From NCBI GenBank assembly GCA_023439125.1, contig JAEXOU010000016.1:62001-126000 (forward strand): a DNA stretch of 64,000 bases, given 5' to 3'. The position numbers and the translations under genes were made by a program. Origin of the DNA: Bacillota bacterium. Lineage in GTDB: Bacteria > Bacillota > Clostridia > Lachnospirales > Lachnospiraceae. Shown here in pieces: positions 52,820-60,754 of the stretch (the first letter of the stretch is position 1; each line of letters begins with the position of its first letter). The notes beneath the pieces are model-generated. The model saw nothing but the letters and a program-made list of their open reading frames with translations, had not been told where the DNA came from and ran no database searches.

Positions 52820-53544
52820 AAGAGTATTGTGTACAAGAGTCAGAGTTAGAAGCAAAAACAATCAGCTTTTTAGGGGTTGAACCTTATGATTTTATTCTAT
52901 ATCTTGCAAGAATTCTTAGCAATTTGGAGAAAAGGGTATTAGTAATTGATATCTCGGATCGTGCGGCACTTACAGATGGCTTGTATGATACAAGTGAGGC
53001 ACAAGTCGCAATTATTGAACCTTGCATCCTAAATTTTAAAGGAATTGATTTTATTCCAAAGCTTGAGGAATGGACTTACCGTGGAGACTTTTACAATCAA
53101 TTCTTATATCATACCAATTGTGACTATGATTATATTCTAGTTGATTATGGTTTTAATATAGCGCATACTGCAATTTCAAAAAGTACTCTCGTAATTCTTG
53201 TTTCTGATATGCAAAAGCACAATATCAATAGTATGCGACCCATTATGGAACAATTCGATTTACCAAAGACACTAATCATTAAGGATATTGTTCCAAGTAA
53301 GATCAAGGCAAAGGATTTATTATCAGATAGTACGAAAGGAATCCAAAATATGATCTTTTATCTTGGTCTTGATGTAAATGATTTGTCCAATAAGATACAG
53401 ATGCAACATACTCGCTCAATTAATTTGAGAAAATGTTCTAAGAGAATGAAGAATTTACTATGTGGGGTAGTAAGTTTAATTGAGAAAGACCGAACGAAAA
53501 AGGAAGTATTTGAGGCATTATCTGTAACTTGGAGGGGGAAGTAA
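52816..53544 (+). CDS. ParA/MinD-like protein 2 of the Tad-like operon, no P-loop
   Basis: 242 residues, GTG start 11 nt after GGAGG, overlapping the CpaB-like gene by 4 nt. The N-terminus shows no P-loop at all (EAKTISFLGVEPYDFILYLA), but the following strands look MinD-like (KRVLVIDISDRAALTD, YDYILVDYGFNIAHTAISKS, LVILVSDMQKHN). It therefore cannot bind ATP in the standard manner and may serve as a structural partner of the other two ParA-like proteins. Family placement is by overall pattern only. Confidence 0.65.
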   Translation: MKEYCVQESELEAKTISFLGVEPYDFILYLARILSNLEKRVLVIDISDRAALTDGLYDTSEAQVAIIEPCILNFKGIDFIPKLEEWTYRGDFYNQFLYHTNCDYDYILVDYGFNIAHTAISKSTLVILVSDMQKHNINSMRPIMEQFDLPKTLIIKDIVPSKIKAKDLLSDSTKGIQNMIFYLGLDVNDLSNKIQMQHTRSINLRKCSKRMKNLLCGVVSLIEKDRTKKEVFEALSVTWRGK

Positions 53545-53545
53545 A

Positions 53546-54400
53546 GTGAAGATAGTATTTTGGAGCAATGTTCATGGACAAGCGGGAACAAGCTCAAATA
53601 TGTTAGCTGCAGCAATGATGAACGATTTGATGTATGGGAGTCGTAGTATTTTGTTGCAAACTCAATTTGAGATGAATCAGCTCGAGATTCCGCTGCTATC
53701 AGAAAATCGGCGAGAACTAATAAGAAATTACAATATTGGTGTAGACCGTCTGATTCAAGGCATTCGTTCAGGCATGAATGCAAAGCAATTACTGACCTCT
53801 AGTTGCATTACTTTGTCGAAGCAATGCATTGATTTTTTACCTGGAACTAACACGAAATACCGTGAGATTTATGAAAAAGGATTAAAAGAAACCTTCCAAG
53901 AAATTATTGTTCTCGCAGAAGCGTGTTATGAGATGGTTTATATTGATGCTAGCGCAGGAATGAACGATTTTGTTGAAATGATTTTTGAACAAGCAGATGT
54001 CATTATAGTTAATCTATGTCAAAACAAACGAGTTCTGGAAGATTTTTTTAAACGCTATGATATTAATTATGACAAGATGATGTTTATTATCGGAAACTAT
54101 GATGTGGCATCCGAGTATACTATTAATAATTTATGTAAAAAGATTAAACCGTTGAAGAGAGAATTGACGTTTGCAGTTCCTTATAATACAGAATTTCGAG
54201 ACGCGATGTCAAGGGCACAACTAACAGAGTTTTTCTTACAGAATATCGGATGTGAAAAAGACGATGATAATTATATATTCATTCAGGAACTGACTAGTTT
54301 GATTCATCTGTTACAAAAAAGAAGCGAAGAGTGTATCCAACGACCGAGAGGTTCAGCACAGAGAAGGCCTATGATAGGAGGAATGTCCTGTGATTTTTAA
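53546..54400 (+). CDS. ParA/MinD-like protein 3 of the Tad-like operon
   Basis: 284 residues, GTG start. MKIVFWSNVHGQAGTSSNML parallels protein 1 (MKIIFFSKDGDCGVTSN), again with the P-loop lysines missing; MVYIDASAGMNDFVEMIFEQ, ADVIIVNLCQNKRVLEDFF and MMFIIGNYD match equivalent segments of protein 1. The two are paralogues in one operon. The C-terminal tail is basic (RPRGSAQRRPMIGG). One base separates it from the preceding stop and it overlaps the CpaF-like gene by 11 nt. Confidence 0.75.
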   Translation: MKIVFWSNVHGQAGTSSNMLAAAMMNDLMYGSRSILLQTQFEMNQLEIPLLSENRRELIRNYNIGVDRLIQGIRSGMNAKQLLTSSCITLSKQCIDFLPGTNTKYREIYEKGLKETFQEIIVLAEACYEMVYIDASAGMNDFVEMIFEQADVIIVNLCQNKRVLEDFFKRYDINYDKMMFIIGNYDVASEYTINNLCKKIKPLKRELTFAVPYNTEFRDAMSRAQLTEFFLQNIGCEKDDDNYIFIQELTSLIHLLQKRSEECIQRPRGSAQRRPMIGGMSCDF

Positions 54401-56126
54401 TTTAGTTGTGCTGATTATACTACTAATCTTTTTGTTCATTCTTTGTTTAATCTTTTTGCGACAGTCGCGTTTAGAAAAGAATAAATCTTCTCGCGATAAT
54501 CCTTTCAAGATGAGTACCATACTTGAAGAAATGAATGAATTTTTTACAAAGTATACCGGCACATGGATCAATGATAAGAAAATGAGTAATGCTCAAATTA
54601 AAAAATTAGAAGTAGTTCAAAATATTACAAGAAAAGCATTACATGAGTGTAATCTGGGTAATATCACTGCAAAGCGATATATTAAAGAACAGATAAAAGA
54701 ATGGCTATTAAATCAGTATGGGGTTACAAAAGAAAATATTGATACAATTATACCTTTTGAGGATGATACAAGATTGAGCTATCAAGATATGTTCGATATT
54801 GTCCTCTATTACTATAAGCAAATTGCAGCAGCAGATGCTTTTGATTTATTCTTACGTGAAAATCAGCTGACTCCAAAGGACATGCTGAATCAGTCAGAGA
54901 ATGAACCAAATAAGATTACACCAGAACAGTTAGAAGATGTATTCTATCAATTACGAATTCGCCTAACATTTGTTGATAAGCTCGAGATTCTGACTCAACG
55001 TCTCTATCAGAATTATAAAGGACACGGACCAGTGGATGAACTTCGAGATATGAACATCGATGGGATTTCTGGAGGCGTATCCGGCTCTATTCAATTGGCA
55101 ATGAGTGACGCCATGGCGGACATGCCAATCAACGCAATCTGGGTCTTTTATCACGGACTTATGATTCATCTTGAATTCTTAGCATTTTCCTCCTATGAAG
55201 AACTCCAAAAAATATGTCGTAATATTTATCGGTATGGGAAACCAGGACAATTATCTGCAGTTCGCGGTTATATCGTCAATGAAATGATGGATGGGTCTCG
55301 AGTCGTGGTTGTTCGCCCACCATTTTCAGAAAGCTGGTCATTTTTTGTACGTAAGTTTGATTATCGGGGAATTCAAAAATTAAGTGAACTAATTACAGAT
55401 TATAATAGTAATTTAGTGATTCAGTTGCTAGAACTTATGATTCAAGGAGAGCAGATTATAGGAATTACAGGGGAGCAAGGCTCAGGAAAAACAACTTTAT
55501 TAAAATCATTAATACGCTTTATCCATCCAAGTTATACACTGCGTGTTCAAGAGCTTGTCTTTGAGCTCCATTTACGAGAAATTTATCCTGAGAGAAATAT
55601 TGTAAGCTTTCGTGAAACTGCTGAAATATCAGGTCGTGATGGGCTTGATTTACAGAAGAAAACGGACGGTACGGTTAATATTATTGGTGAGGTTGCTAGT
55701 GCACCAGTTGCAAGCTGGCTAGTTATGATATCTCAGGTTGCTAGTAAATTTACATTATTTACTCATCATGCAAAAACAACAGAAAATCTCATTCTTTCCT
55801 TACGGAATGACTTGATGATTACAGGTGCTTTTCATAATGAAGAAGCTGCAATGGAGCAGGTAAAGGCGTCCATTCGATTCGATGTGCATATGACAAAGGA
55901 TATGAAAGGGCATCGATTTATCGAACGAATTAGTGAAATCGTACCAAGCTTTGGAACACATGAGATTGTAGTCAATGAGATTATGCGTTATGAGAATGGA
56001 AGCTATCATCTCATTCATCCAATAAGTGAAAAAACAAGACAAGAACTATACTCCAATCTGAACGATACCTCAAGACAGGAATTTAATGACTTATTTTCTA
56101 AGTTGGAGAAGGGAAGTGTGGAATGA
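54390..56126 (+). CDS. CpaF/TadA-like secretion ATPase with an N-terminal membrane anchor
   Basis: 578 residues, start GTG 8 nt after AGGAGG. Residues 2-23 are a transmembrane segment (IFNLVVLIILLIFLFILCLI), not normal for CpaF, which is soluble. A helical N-domain follows, then the ATPase core: Walker A GEQGSGKTT (Lys367), the acidic Asp-box-like segment VQELVFELHLREIYPERN, Walker-B-like VNIIGEVAS, and HHAKTTENLILSLRND (His box). GHGPVDELRDMNIDGISGG resembles the conserved ring-entry loop. It should power assembly or export of the pilin-like proteins downstream. Confidence 0.85.
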   Translation: MIFNLVVLIILLIFLFILCLIFLRQSRLEKNKSSRDNPFKMSTILEEMNEFFTKYTGTWINDKKMSNAQIKKLEVVQNITRKALHECNLGNITAKRYIKEQIKEWLLNQYGVTKENIDTIIPFEDDTRLSYQDMFDIVLYYYKQIAAADAFDLFLRENQLTPKDMLNQSENEPNKITPEQLEDVFYQLRIRLTFVDKLEILTQRLYQNYKGHGPVDELRDMNIDGISGGVSGSIQLAMSDAMADMPINAIWVFYHGLMIHLEFLAFSSYEELQKICRNIYRYGKPGQLSAVRGYIVNEMMDGSRVVVVRPPFSESWSFFVRKFDYRGIQKLSELITDYNSNLVIQLLELMIQGEQIIGITGEQGSGKTTLLKSLIRFIHPSYTLRVQELVFELHLREIYPERNIVSFRETAEISGRDGLDLQKKTDGTVNIIGEVASAPVASWLVMISQVASKFTLFTHHAKTTENLILSLRNDLMITGAFHNEEAAMEQVKASIRFDVHMTKDMKGHRFIERISEIVPSFGTHEIVVNEIMRYENGSYHLIHPISEKTRQELYSNLNDTSRQEFNDLFSKLEKGSVE

Positions 56127-57658
56127 AAATAACATATCGTATTAAGCAATATCTTGTCATTGGAATTATTACATACACACTTGTAATCTTTCTATTAACA
56201 CTCCTTGGAACATCATTCTCGATCTATTATTTTACCGTAACGGGAGTGGCTTTATTTATTATATTTACAGAACTCAATCTTGGAAATTACATGAAGTGTA
56301 AAGAGGAAGAGCTTAAAGATTTAGATTGGTTACTTTCAGAAATTCGTCATCGCTATTATGTCCATGGTATGGTGGATGAAGCGATGAAAGAAGCGCTTGA
56401 TCATTGTAAACATAAAAAGTTAAGACATAATATTGAGCGCATGCTTCAGGTTTTATCTAGCCCTGATTCAAAATGCTCTGCGGATATCTTTAATAAAGAA
56501 GTTAAAAACAGATATTATGGAATGCTATTGACTTTAAGTATGATGGTCATGGAATTTGGAGATAAGAGTTTAGATGGACAATCATTATACCTTACGAACC
56601 TCAAGAGTTTACGTTCAGAATTACATATTGAGCTTAAAAATATGAAAACAACGAAACATCACTTTGTCGGATTAACATTTATTATTTTATTCCCAATGAT
56701 GTCATTAAAATTAATTGAGAATTGGGGAATTAGTAACTTAGAAGAACTAACGGTGTATTATCATGGAACCTACCAGATTTTATTCTATATTTCGATATTT
56801 GTAATAACAATCGGTTTATATTATATCTTTTATTTATTCAAAGCACCAATGCAAGTGATAATGAAGGAACATACCTTTCTAAATGATATTTCACGTCTTG
56901 GATTATTTACAAGGTTTAGAGTGAACTATGAGGAAATATGTGGACGATATGCTAGACTACAACAAAAATTACTACTTGAGGTTGGTGAGACATTAGATCT
57001 TACGACCTTCTTGATAAAACGTATCCTCATGTTTTCTATTGTGTTTTTTGTCTGTATGGCAATAGGGATTTTGCTTTTTGGTTGGAGTAAATTAGGTTAT
57101 TGCATTATGATTTGCTTTATTTTAGCCTTCATAAGTATGAAGATTCCAGTATGGCTATTGCGCTATCGACGGCATATGATGCAGATGTGCATGGAGGAAG
57201 AGGTGTTACAGTACAATTCGATTCTTATGATGTTGATGTATATGGACCGCATATCCACTTATGAGTTACTGGAAGCAATGGAGGAATTTGCAGTAATTTT
57301 TAAGGCATCACTCAAAGCCTGCTTAACAGAATACGAGAGTGGGCAAATCAAAGCATTGAATCGACTAAAAGAGCGGGTTTCAAACCAAGCTATGGAGAAA
57401 TTAGTCGATAATATTATAATGTGTGATGAAATTGGAGTGGAAAAAGCATTAGATGAGCTGACGTTAGAGCAAACCTTTTATAATGACAAAAGAAAACAAC
57501 AAAGCGAGTATAACTTAGAAAGAAAAGGGATATTGTGTAAATTTCTTGCTTTTGTACCACTTGTTATTACGATAGGTTTCTATCTCATTTTACCGTTTAT
57601 TACAGTTAGTATTCATAAACTACTGGAGATTTCACAAGAGATTGCTACAGGAAAATAG
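56123..57658 (+). CDS. TadB/TadC-like inner-membrane platform protein
   Basis: 511 residues with about seven hydrophobic segments: two near the N-terminus (YLVIGIITYTLVIFLLTLLG, then IYYFTVTGVALFIIF), two at 215-280, two at 335-375, one at the C-terminus (FLAFVPLVITIGFYLILPFI). Two helical GspF-like cytoplasmic domains (about 65-200 and 390-480) flank them. The double arrangement suggests the roles of TadB and TadC in a single chain; no separate TadC is present. Start overlaps the ATPase stop (ATGA). Confidence 0.75.
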   Translation: MKITYRIKQYLVIGIITYTLVIFLLTLLGTSFSIYYFTVTGVALFIIFTELNLGNYMKCKEEELKDLDWLLSEIRHRYYVHGMVDEAMKEALDHCKHKKLRHNIERMLQVLSSPDSKCSADIFNKEVKNRYYGMLLTLSMMVMEFGDKSLDGQSLYLTNLKSLRSELHIELKNMKTTKHHFVGLTFIILFPMMSLKLIENWGISNLEELTVYYHGTYQILFYISIFVITIGLYYIFYLFKAPMQVIMKEHTFLNDISRLGLFTRFRVNYEEICGRYARLQQKLLLEVGETLDLTTFLIKRILMFSIVFFVCMAIGILLFGWSKLGYCIMICFILAFISMKIPVWLLRYRRHMMQMCMEEEVLQYNSILMMLMYMDRISTYELLEAMEEFAVIFKASLKACLTEYESGQIKALNRLKERVSNQAMEKLVDNIIMCDEIGVEKALDELTLEQTFYNDKRKQQSEYNLERKGILCKFLAFVPLVITIGFYLILPFITVSIHKLLEISQEIATGK

Positions 57659-57667
57659 GAGGGATCC

Positions 57668-58102
57668 ATGGACAGTGCATTAAAGGGATTGATGCTGGCT
57701 GCCGGAGTAATTTTAACGTGTATTGTTATAGGAGTTGGGTTTTTTGTTGCAAGAGAAGCGAAAACGACTGCAGTAGCTTCAAGTAATCAGCTTTCCGATT
57801 ACCAAAAGGAGATATCAGAAAGCAGTTTGACAAAATATGATGGCATGGAGGTTAGTGGTAGTGATGTAATCAATTTTGCAAAGAAAAATCTGACTCCATA
57901 TGATAGTTCAGAAACCGCACCAGTGTATATCAAGATTAAGACGTTAACCTATGAAGAGACGTATAAAACGAACCAATACATGAAAAGTTTGCGGGACTTT
58001 GCAAATAAACGTTATGTAAATCCAGTAAATTTATTTTTAAGTACCATAATCCGTGATGAAAATGATGTCATTGTCGGAGTGCAGTTTGAACAGGTAGATT
58101 AG
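57668..58102 (+). CDS. Pilin-like small protein 1
   Basis: 144 residues: a short N-terminus, one transmembrane helix from residue 7 (LMLAAGVILTCIVIGVGFFV), REAK, then a soluble domain with YDGMEVSGSDVINFAKKN. 58% or so of the first 30 positions are shared with the next gene. Unlike Flp or type IV pilins there is no leader with a peptidase site or Glu5. AGGAGGG ribosome site. It is the probable major extracellular subunit candidate, together with its paralogue; this is inference from position and shape. Confidence 0.7.
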   Translation: MDSALKGLMLAAGVILTCIVIGVGFFVAREAKTTAVASSNQLSDYQKEISESSLTKYDGMEVSGSDVINFAKKNLTPYDSSETAPVYIKIKTLTYEETYKTNQYMKSLRDFANKRYVNPVNLFLSTIIRDENDVIVGVQFEQVD

Positions 58103-58154
58103 GTACCATAAGTTTAAAGTATTAAAAAAAAGTTTATCTCATTGGAGGTTATGT

Positions 58155-58595
58155 ATGGACAATTCATTAAAAGGATTAATGCTTGCCGCTGGAGTTGTTA
58201 TCACTTGTATCGTAGTAGGGCTTGGATTCTATATTAGCCGAGAAGCAAAAAATACGAGTAGTGGTGGAATCAGTCAGATTACGAAAATGAATAGTGAATA
58301 TCAAGATATTAATAAGACAATGTATGACGGTATTAAAGTAAGTGGCCGCGAAGTTGTTGAAGCTATTGAGAAGTATGAAAGTGAAATTGGAGAGGGTAAT
58401 TTCTCAATTGTAGTATTTACAGGTAAGAAAACAAATGATACGGGAGGAATTGTATTCGACTCAAAAAACTATCCGTATGAAGAGACAAAACAAAAGAAAA
58501 GTGTCAGTTATATCAATCCAGATGGCAATTTTTTAGGAGAAACACTTGTGGATTCCAATGGAGTTGTCACAACAATGACATTCGTACAGCAATAG
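58155..58595 (+). CDS. Pilin-like small protein 2 (paralogue)
   Basis: 146 residues, begins MDNSLKGLMLAAGVVITCIV like its upstream neighbour, with REAK after the helix and the same YDG-KVSG-EVVEAIE pattern at about 60. The C-terminal domains differ more (GNFSIVVFTGKKTNDTGGIV, NPDGNFLGETLVDSNGVVT). GGAGG ribosome site. Tandem paralogues with conserved helix and diverged head fit surface-exposed filament subunits. Confidence 0.7.
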   Translation: MDNSLKGLMLAAGVVITCIVVGLGFYISREAKNTSSGGISQITKMNSEYQDINKTMYDGIKVSGREVVEAIEKYESEIGEGNFSIVVFTGKKTNDTGGIVFDSKNYPYEETKQKKSVSYINPDGNFLGETLVDSNGVVTTMTFVQQ

Positions 58596-58605
58596 GAGAG
58601 AATAT

Positions 58606-58758
58606 ATGGAGGAAGTTATTTCATTTTTAAGTCATGTATGTGGAGCAATCATTTTCTGCATTGCATTGTCTTTACTTTTCTTATTTGCTTCATTAGAACA
58701 AAATGCATTAAAGACTTTAAATAATCAAGTAATCTACTCAACAGTCTATGAAAGATAG
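58606..58758 (+). CDS. 50-residue membrane peptide of the Tad-like operon
   Basis: Begins MEEVISFLSHVCGAIIFCIA and continues as one hydrophobic helix (LSLLFLFASL), then a short polar tail ending VYER. Its start follows AGGAGAG (overlapping the previous stop region) and it ends 11 nt before the next gene, so it fills the operon without gaps. The tail NQVIYSTVYE resembles the region after the helix in TadE-type minor pilins. Function unknown. Confidence 0.7.
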   Translation: MEEVISFLSHVCGAIIFCIALSLLFLFASLEQNALKTLNNQVIYSTVYER

Positions 58759-58769
58759 GAGGAGAACTT

Positions 58770-59231
58770 ATGGAGGCATTAGGACGAATGGCAGCAGTTA
58801 TACTTGCAGTAATTTTGTTATTATTGTTTCCAATTCGTTATGAGGCACAAAAGACTGATTTGTCCATGAATTCTTATGTAGAAACACAAATCGACTATCT
58901 TTTTAACCTGATGTGTAGTCGACATGAGTTATCCAAGGAGATGTATGCTGATTTTTGCAATCAGCTTTCGGTTACAGGAATTAGTTATCAGATTGATATT
59001 GAGAGATATTCAGAAGTCATCTATTCTTATGAGAGCAACGAATCTTATATGGAATATGAGGATTTATTACAAGATTTAAAGAGTGTAGATTGTATTTCAC
59101 TAAATCAGAGTGACTATTTACTGATTCGAGTTCATAAACAGAAAAATTCTGTAATAGACCGAGTAAAAAATATTTTTTTGCCTACATCGAATCGACCTTC
59201 AGTTTATGTGGTAGGAGGATGTATAGATTGA
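58770..59231 (+). CDS. Single-span membrane protein of the Tad-like operon, possible minor pilin
   Basis: 153 residues. One N-terminal helix (MAAVILAVILLLLFPIRYEA) followed by an extracellular domain (VETQIDYLFNLMCSRHELSK, TGISYQIDIERYSEVIYSYE). The helix-plus-soluble-head layout and the residues after it (QKTDLSMNSYVETQIDYLF) parallel the next gene. AGGAGG ribosome site. The helix could place it with TadE/TadF-like minor pilins, but there is no clear family match. Confidence 0.65.
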   Translation: MEALGRMAAVILAVILLLLFPIRYEAQKTDLSMNSYVETQIDYLFNLMCSRHELSKEMYADFCNQLSVTGISYQIDIERYSEVIYSYESNESYMEYEDLLQDLKSVDCISLNQSDYLLIRVHKQKNSVIDRVKNIFLPTSNRPSVYVVGGCID

Positions 59232-59749
59232 ATATATATGAGAAGTTGATTGATATCTTGATTGGTATATGCATTATGTTATTATTCCCAGTACTCTATT
59301 TTAATAAAAAAAGTGAATTGATCATTTATGAGGTATTACAGCAACGTCTAAATGAGTTTGTTCAGGAAATTACGATTCAAGGTAAATTAACGAAAGATAG
59401 CTACGAGCAATTTCATCAGATTGTAAATAGTTTAGATCATGCACTAATCATAGAACTACAATATGAGGAATACCGATATGAACCAGAATATATAATAAGA
59501 GATCATACAGAAACACCTACTTTTACAGGTAATGTTTTAGAGTATCTTAATGTTGTGACAAAGGATGAGATTCTGAACTATATCTATCAAGAAGGAGATT
59601 ACATGATGTCTCTTGGTGGCTATCTTCGTGTATCAATTACAGTCGTAAAAGATAATATAACTATATATTCTGGAGGAGCTATTCGTGCGAACTTATCATT
59701 ATGCGATTATTTTTGCAATCATAGCAATCGTATTAGTTACAATTCGTGA
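59228..59749 (+). CDS. Single-span membrane protein of the Tad-like operon, paralogue of its neighbour
   Basis: About 173 residues. N-terminal helix (LIDILIGICIMLLFPVLYFN), then YEVLQQRLNEFVQEITIQGK LTKDSYEQFHQ, which aligns in pattern with the preceding protein (YVETQIDYLFNLMCSRHELSKEMYADF), so the two are probably old duplicates. The TTG at 59228 is chosen, 9 nt after GGAGG; the ATG at 59219 touches the ribosome site. It overlaps the previous stop by 4 nt and the next gene by 65 nt in another frame. Confidence 0.65.
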   Translation: MNIYEKLIDILIGICIMLLFPVLYFNKKSELIIYEVLQQRLNEFVQEITIQGKLTKDSYEQFHQIVNSLDHALIIELQYEEYRYEPEYIIRDHTETPTFTGNVLEYLNVVTKDEILNYIYQEGDYMMSLGGYLRVSITVVKDNITIYSGGAIRANLSLCDYFCNHSNRISYNS

Positions 59750-60638
59750 TATTTCCTATGCACAAGTATCTTTGGTAAGTGAAAGAAAGAGAGATTATAA
59801 TCAGTGCTTTTCTCATGCAGTGGATTCTGCCGTTAATCAATTAGTAATAGACGAAAATGGTTGTATTTTTCCTAGTCATGAGAAAGCCTATACAACGCTA
59901 TTGAATTCGCTTTATACCTCTTTTGACCTTAATTTGGATTCTGAGGGAAAACAGCGATTAGAGCTTTTTTTACCGATTATTGCAATTGCAGATAATGATG
60001 GGCTTTATATGTTTTACTTTGAGGAAGGTAATACAAATGGTAAACATTTAGAAAGGGTTTGGACAGAACGGATTCCATATGATGTAGAGTATAAAGAAAG
60101 ACATTATGAATTTACCCTTTCAGGAAATATGATTTGGTATGATGAAGAAGAAAACTTGATTATCGAGAGTAATTTGTCATTAGAGTTTGAAAATGTTCGA
60201 AAAGATACAATTAGCAATATCATTGAACAATCGATTACAAAGTATATGAATCAGCATAACAAGATTGCAAAGCAATATGGAATACAATATGATTTTCAAG
60301 TTCCTATGGTAGATTCAATGAGTGGCCGAGCGATTACCAATCCCTCCTTTCTTGTGTTGTTTCAGGGATATCCTTTAACAGGAACGGAGGAAGTATATCA
60401 ATGTTTTGCTTTTGCTGGTGCTTCACTACGAAAAAGTAATTGGTATATTCTGACGAAAAAGGATTGGTATTATCTTTATCATAGAAATGATTGTAAGGTG
60501 TTAAAGGAAATAGAAGAAAAAGAACTTGTATCAGAGGAGATCATATGTAAAACGAAGAATGAATGTTCAAGTTATGGTGCATTCCCTTGTCCTGATTGTA
60601 TTGATTTGTTAGGTGATTACTCTTACTTAGTTAAATAA
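59685..60638 (+). CDS. Membrane-anchored protein with C-terminal Cys pairs, end of the Tad-like operon
   Basis: 317 residues, GTG start 8 nt after GGAGG and 65 nt inside the previous gene. N-terminal helix (YAIIFAIIAIVLVTI), then a long extracellular domain with strands (LFLPIIAIADNDGLYMFYFE, RHYEFTLSGNMIWYDEEENL). The end has Cys residues in CKTKNEC and FPCPDCIDLL that could form disulfides or bind metal, plus WYYLYHRNDCK. No family recognised. As the largest head it may be a tip or adhesin subunit; this is speculative. Confidence 0.65.
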   Translation: MRTYHYAIIFAIIAIVLVTIRDISYAQVSLVSERKRDYNQCFSHAVDSAVNQLVIDENGCIFPSHEKAYTTLLNSLYTSFDLNLDSEGKQRLELFLPIIAIADNDGLYMFYFEEGNTNGKHLERVWTERIPYDVEYKERHYEFTLSGNMIWYDEEENLIIESNLSLEFENVRKDTISNIIEQSITKYMNQHNKIAKQYGIQYDFQVPMVDSMSGRAITNPSFLVLFQGYPLTGTEEVYQCFAFAGASLRKSNWYILTKKDWYYLYHRNDCKVLKEIEEKELVSEEIICKTKNECSSYGAFPCPDCIDLLGDYSYLVK

Positions 60639-60754
60639 TGGCGAATTGATTCTGTGCGAAATAAGTTTTTTATGGGTATATGTCTATGACGGTTAGATGG
60701 TAAGGCACGTTATATAAAATCCATCCAACAAATCTGAATCGATGGAGTGAGAGA

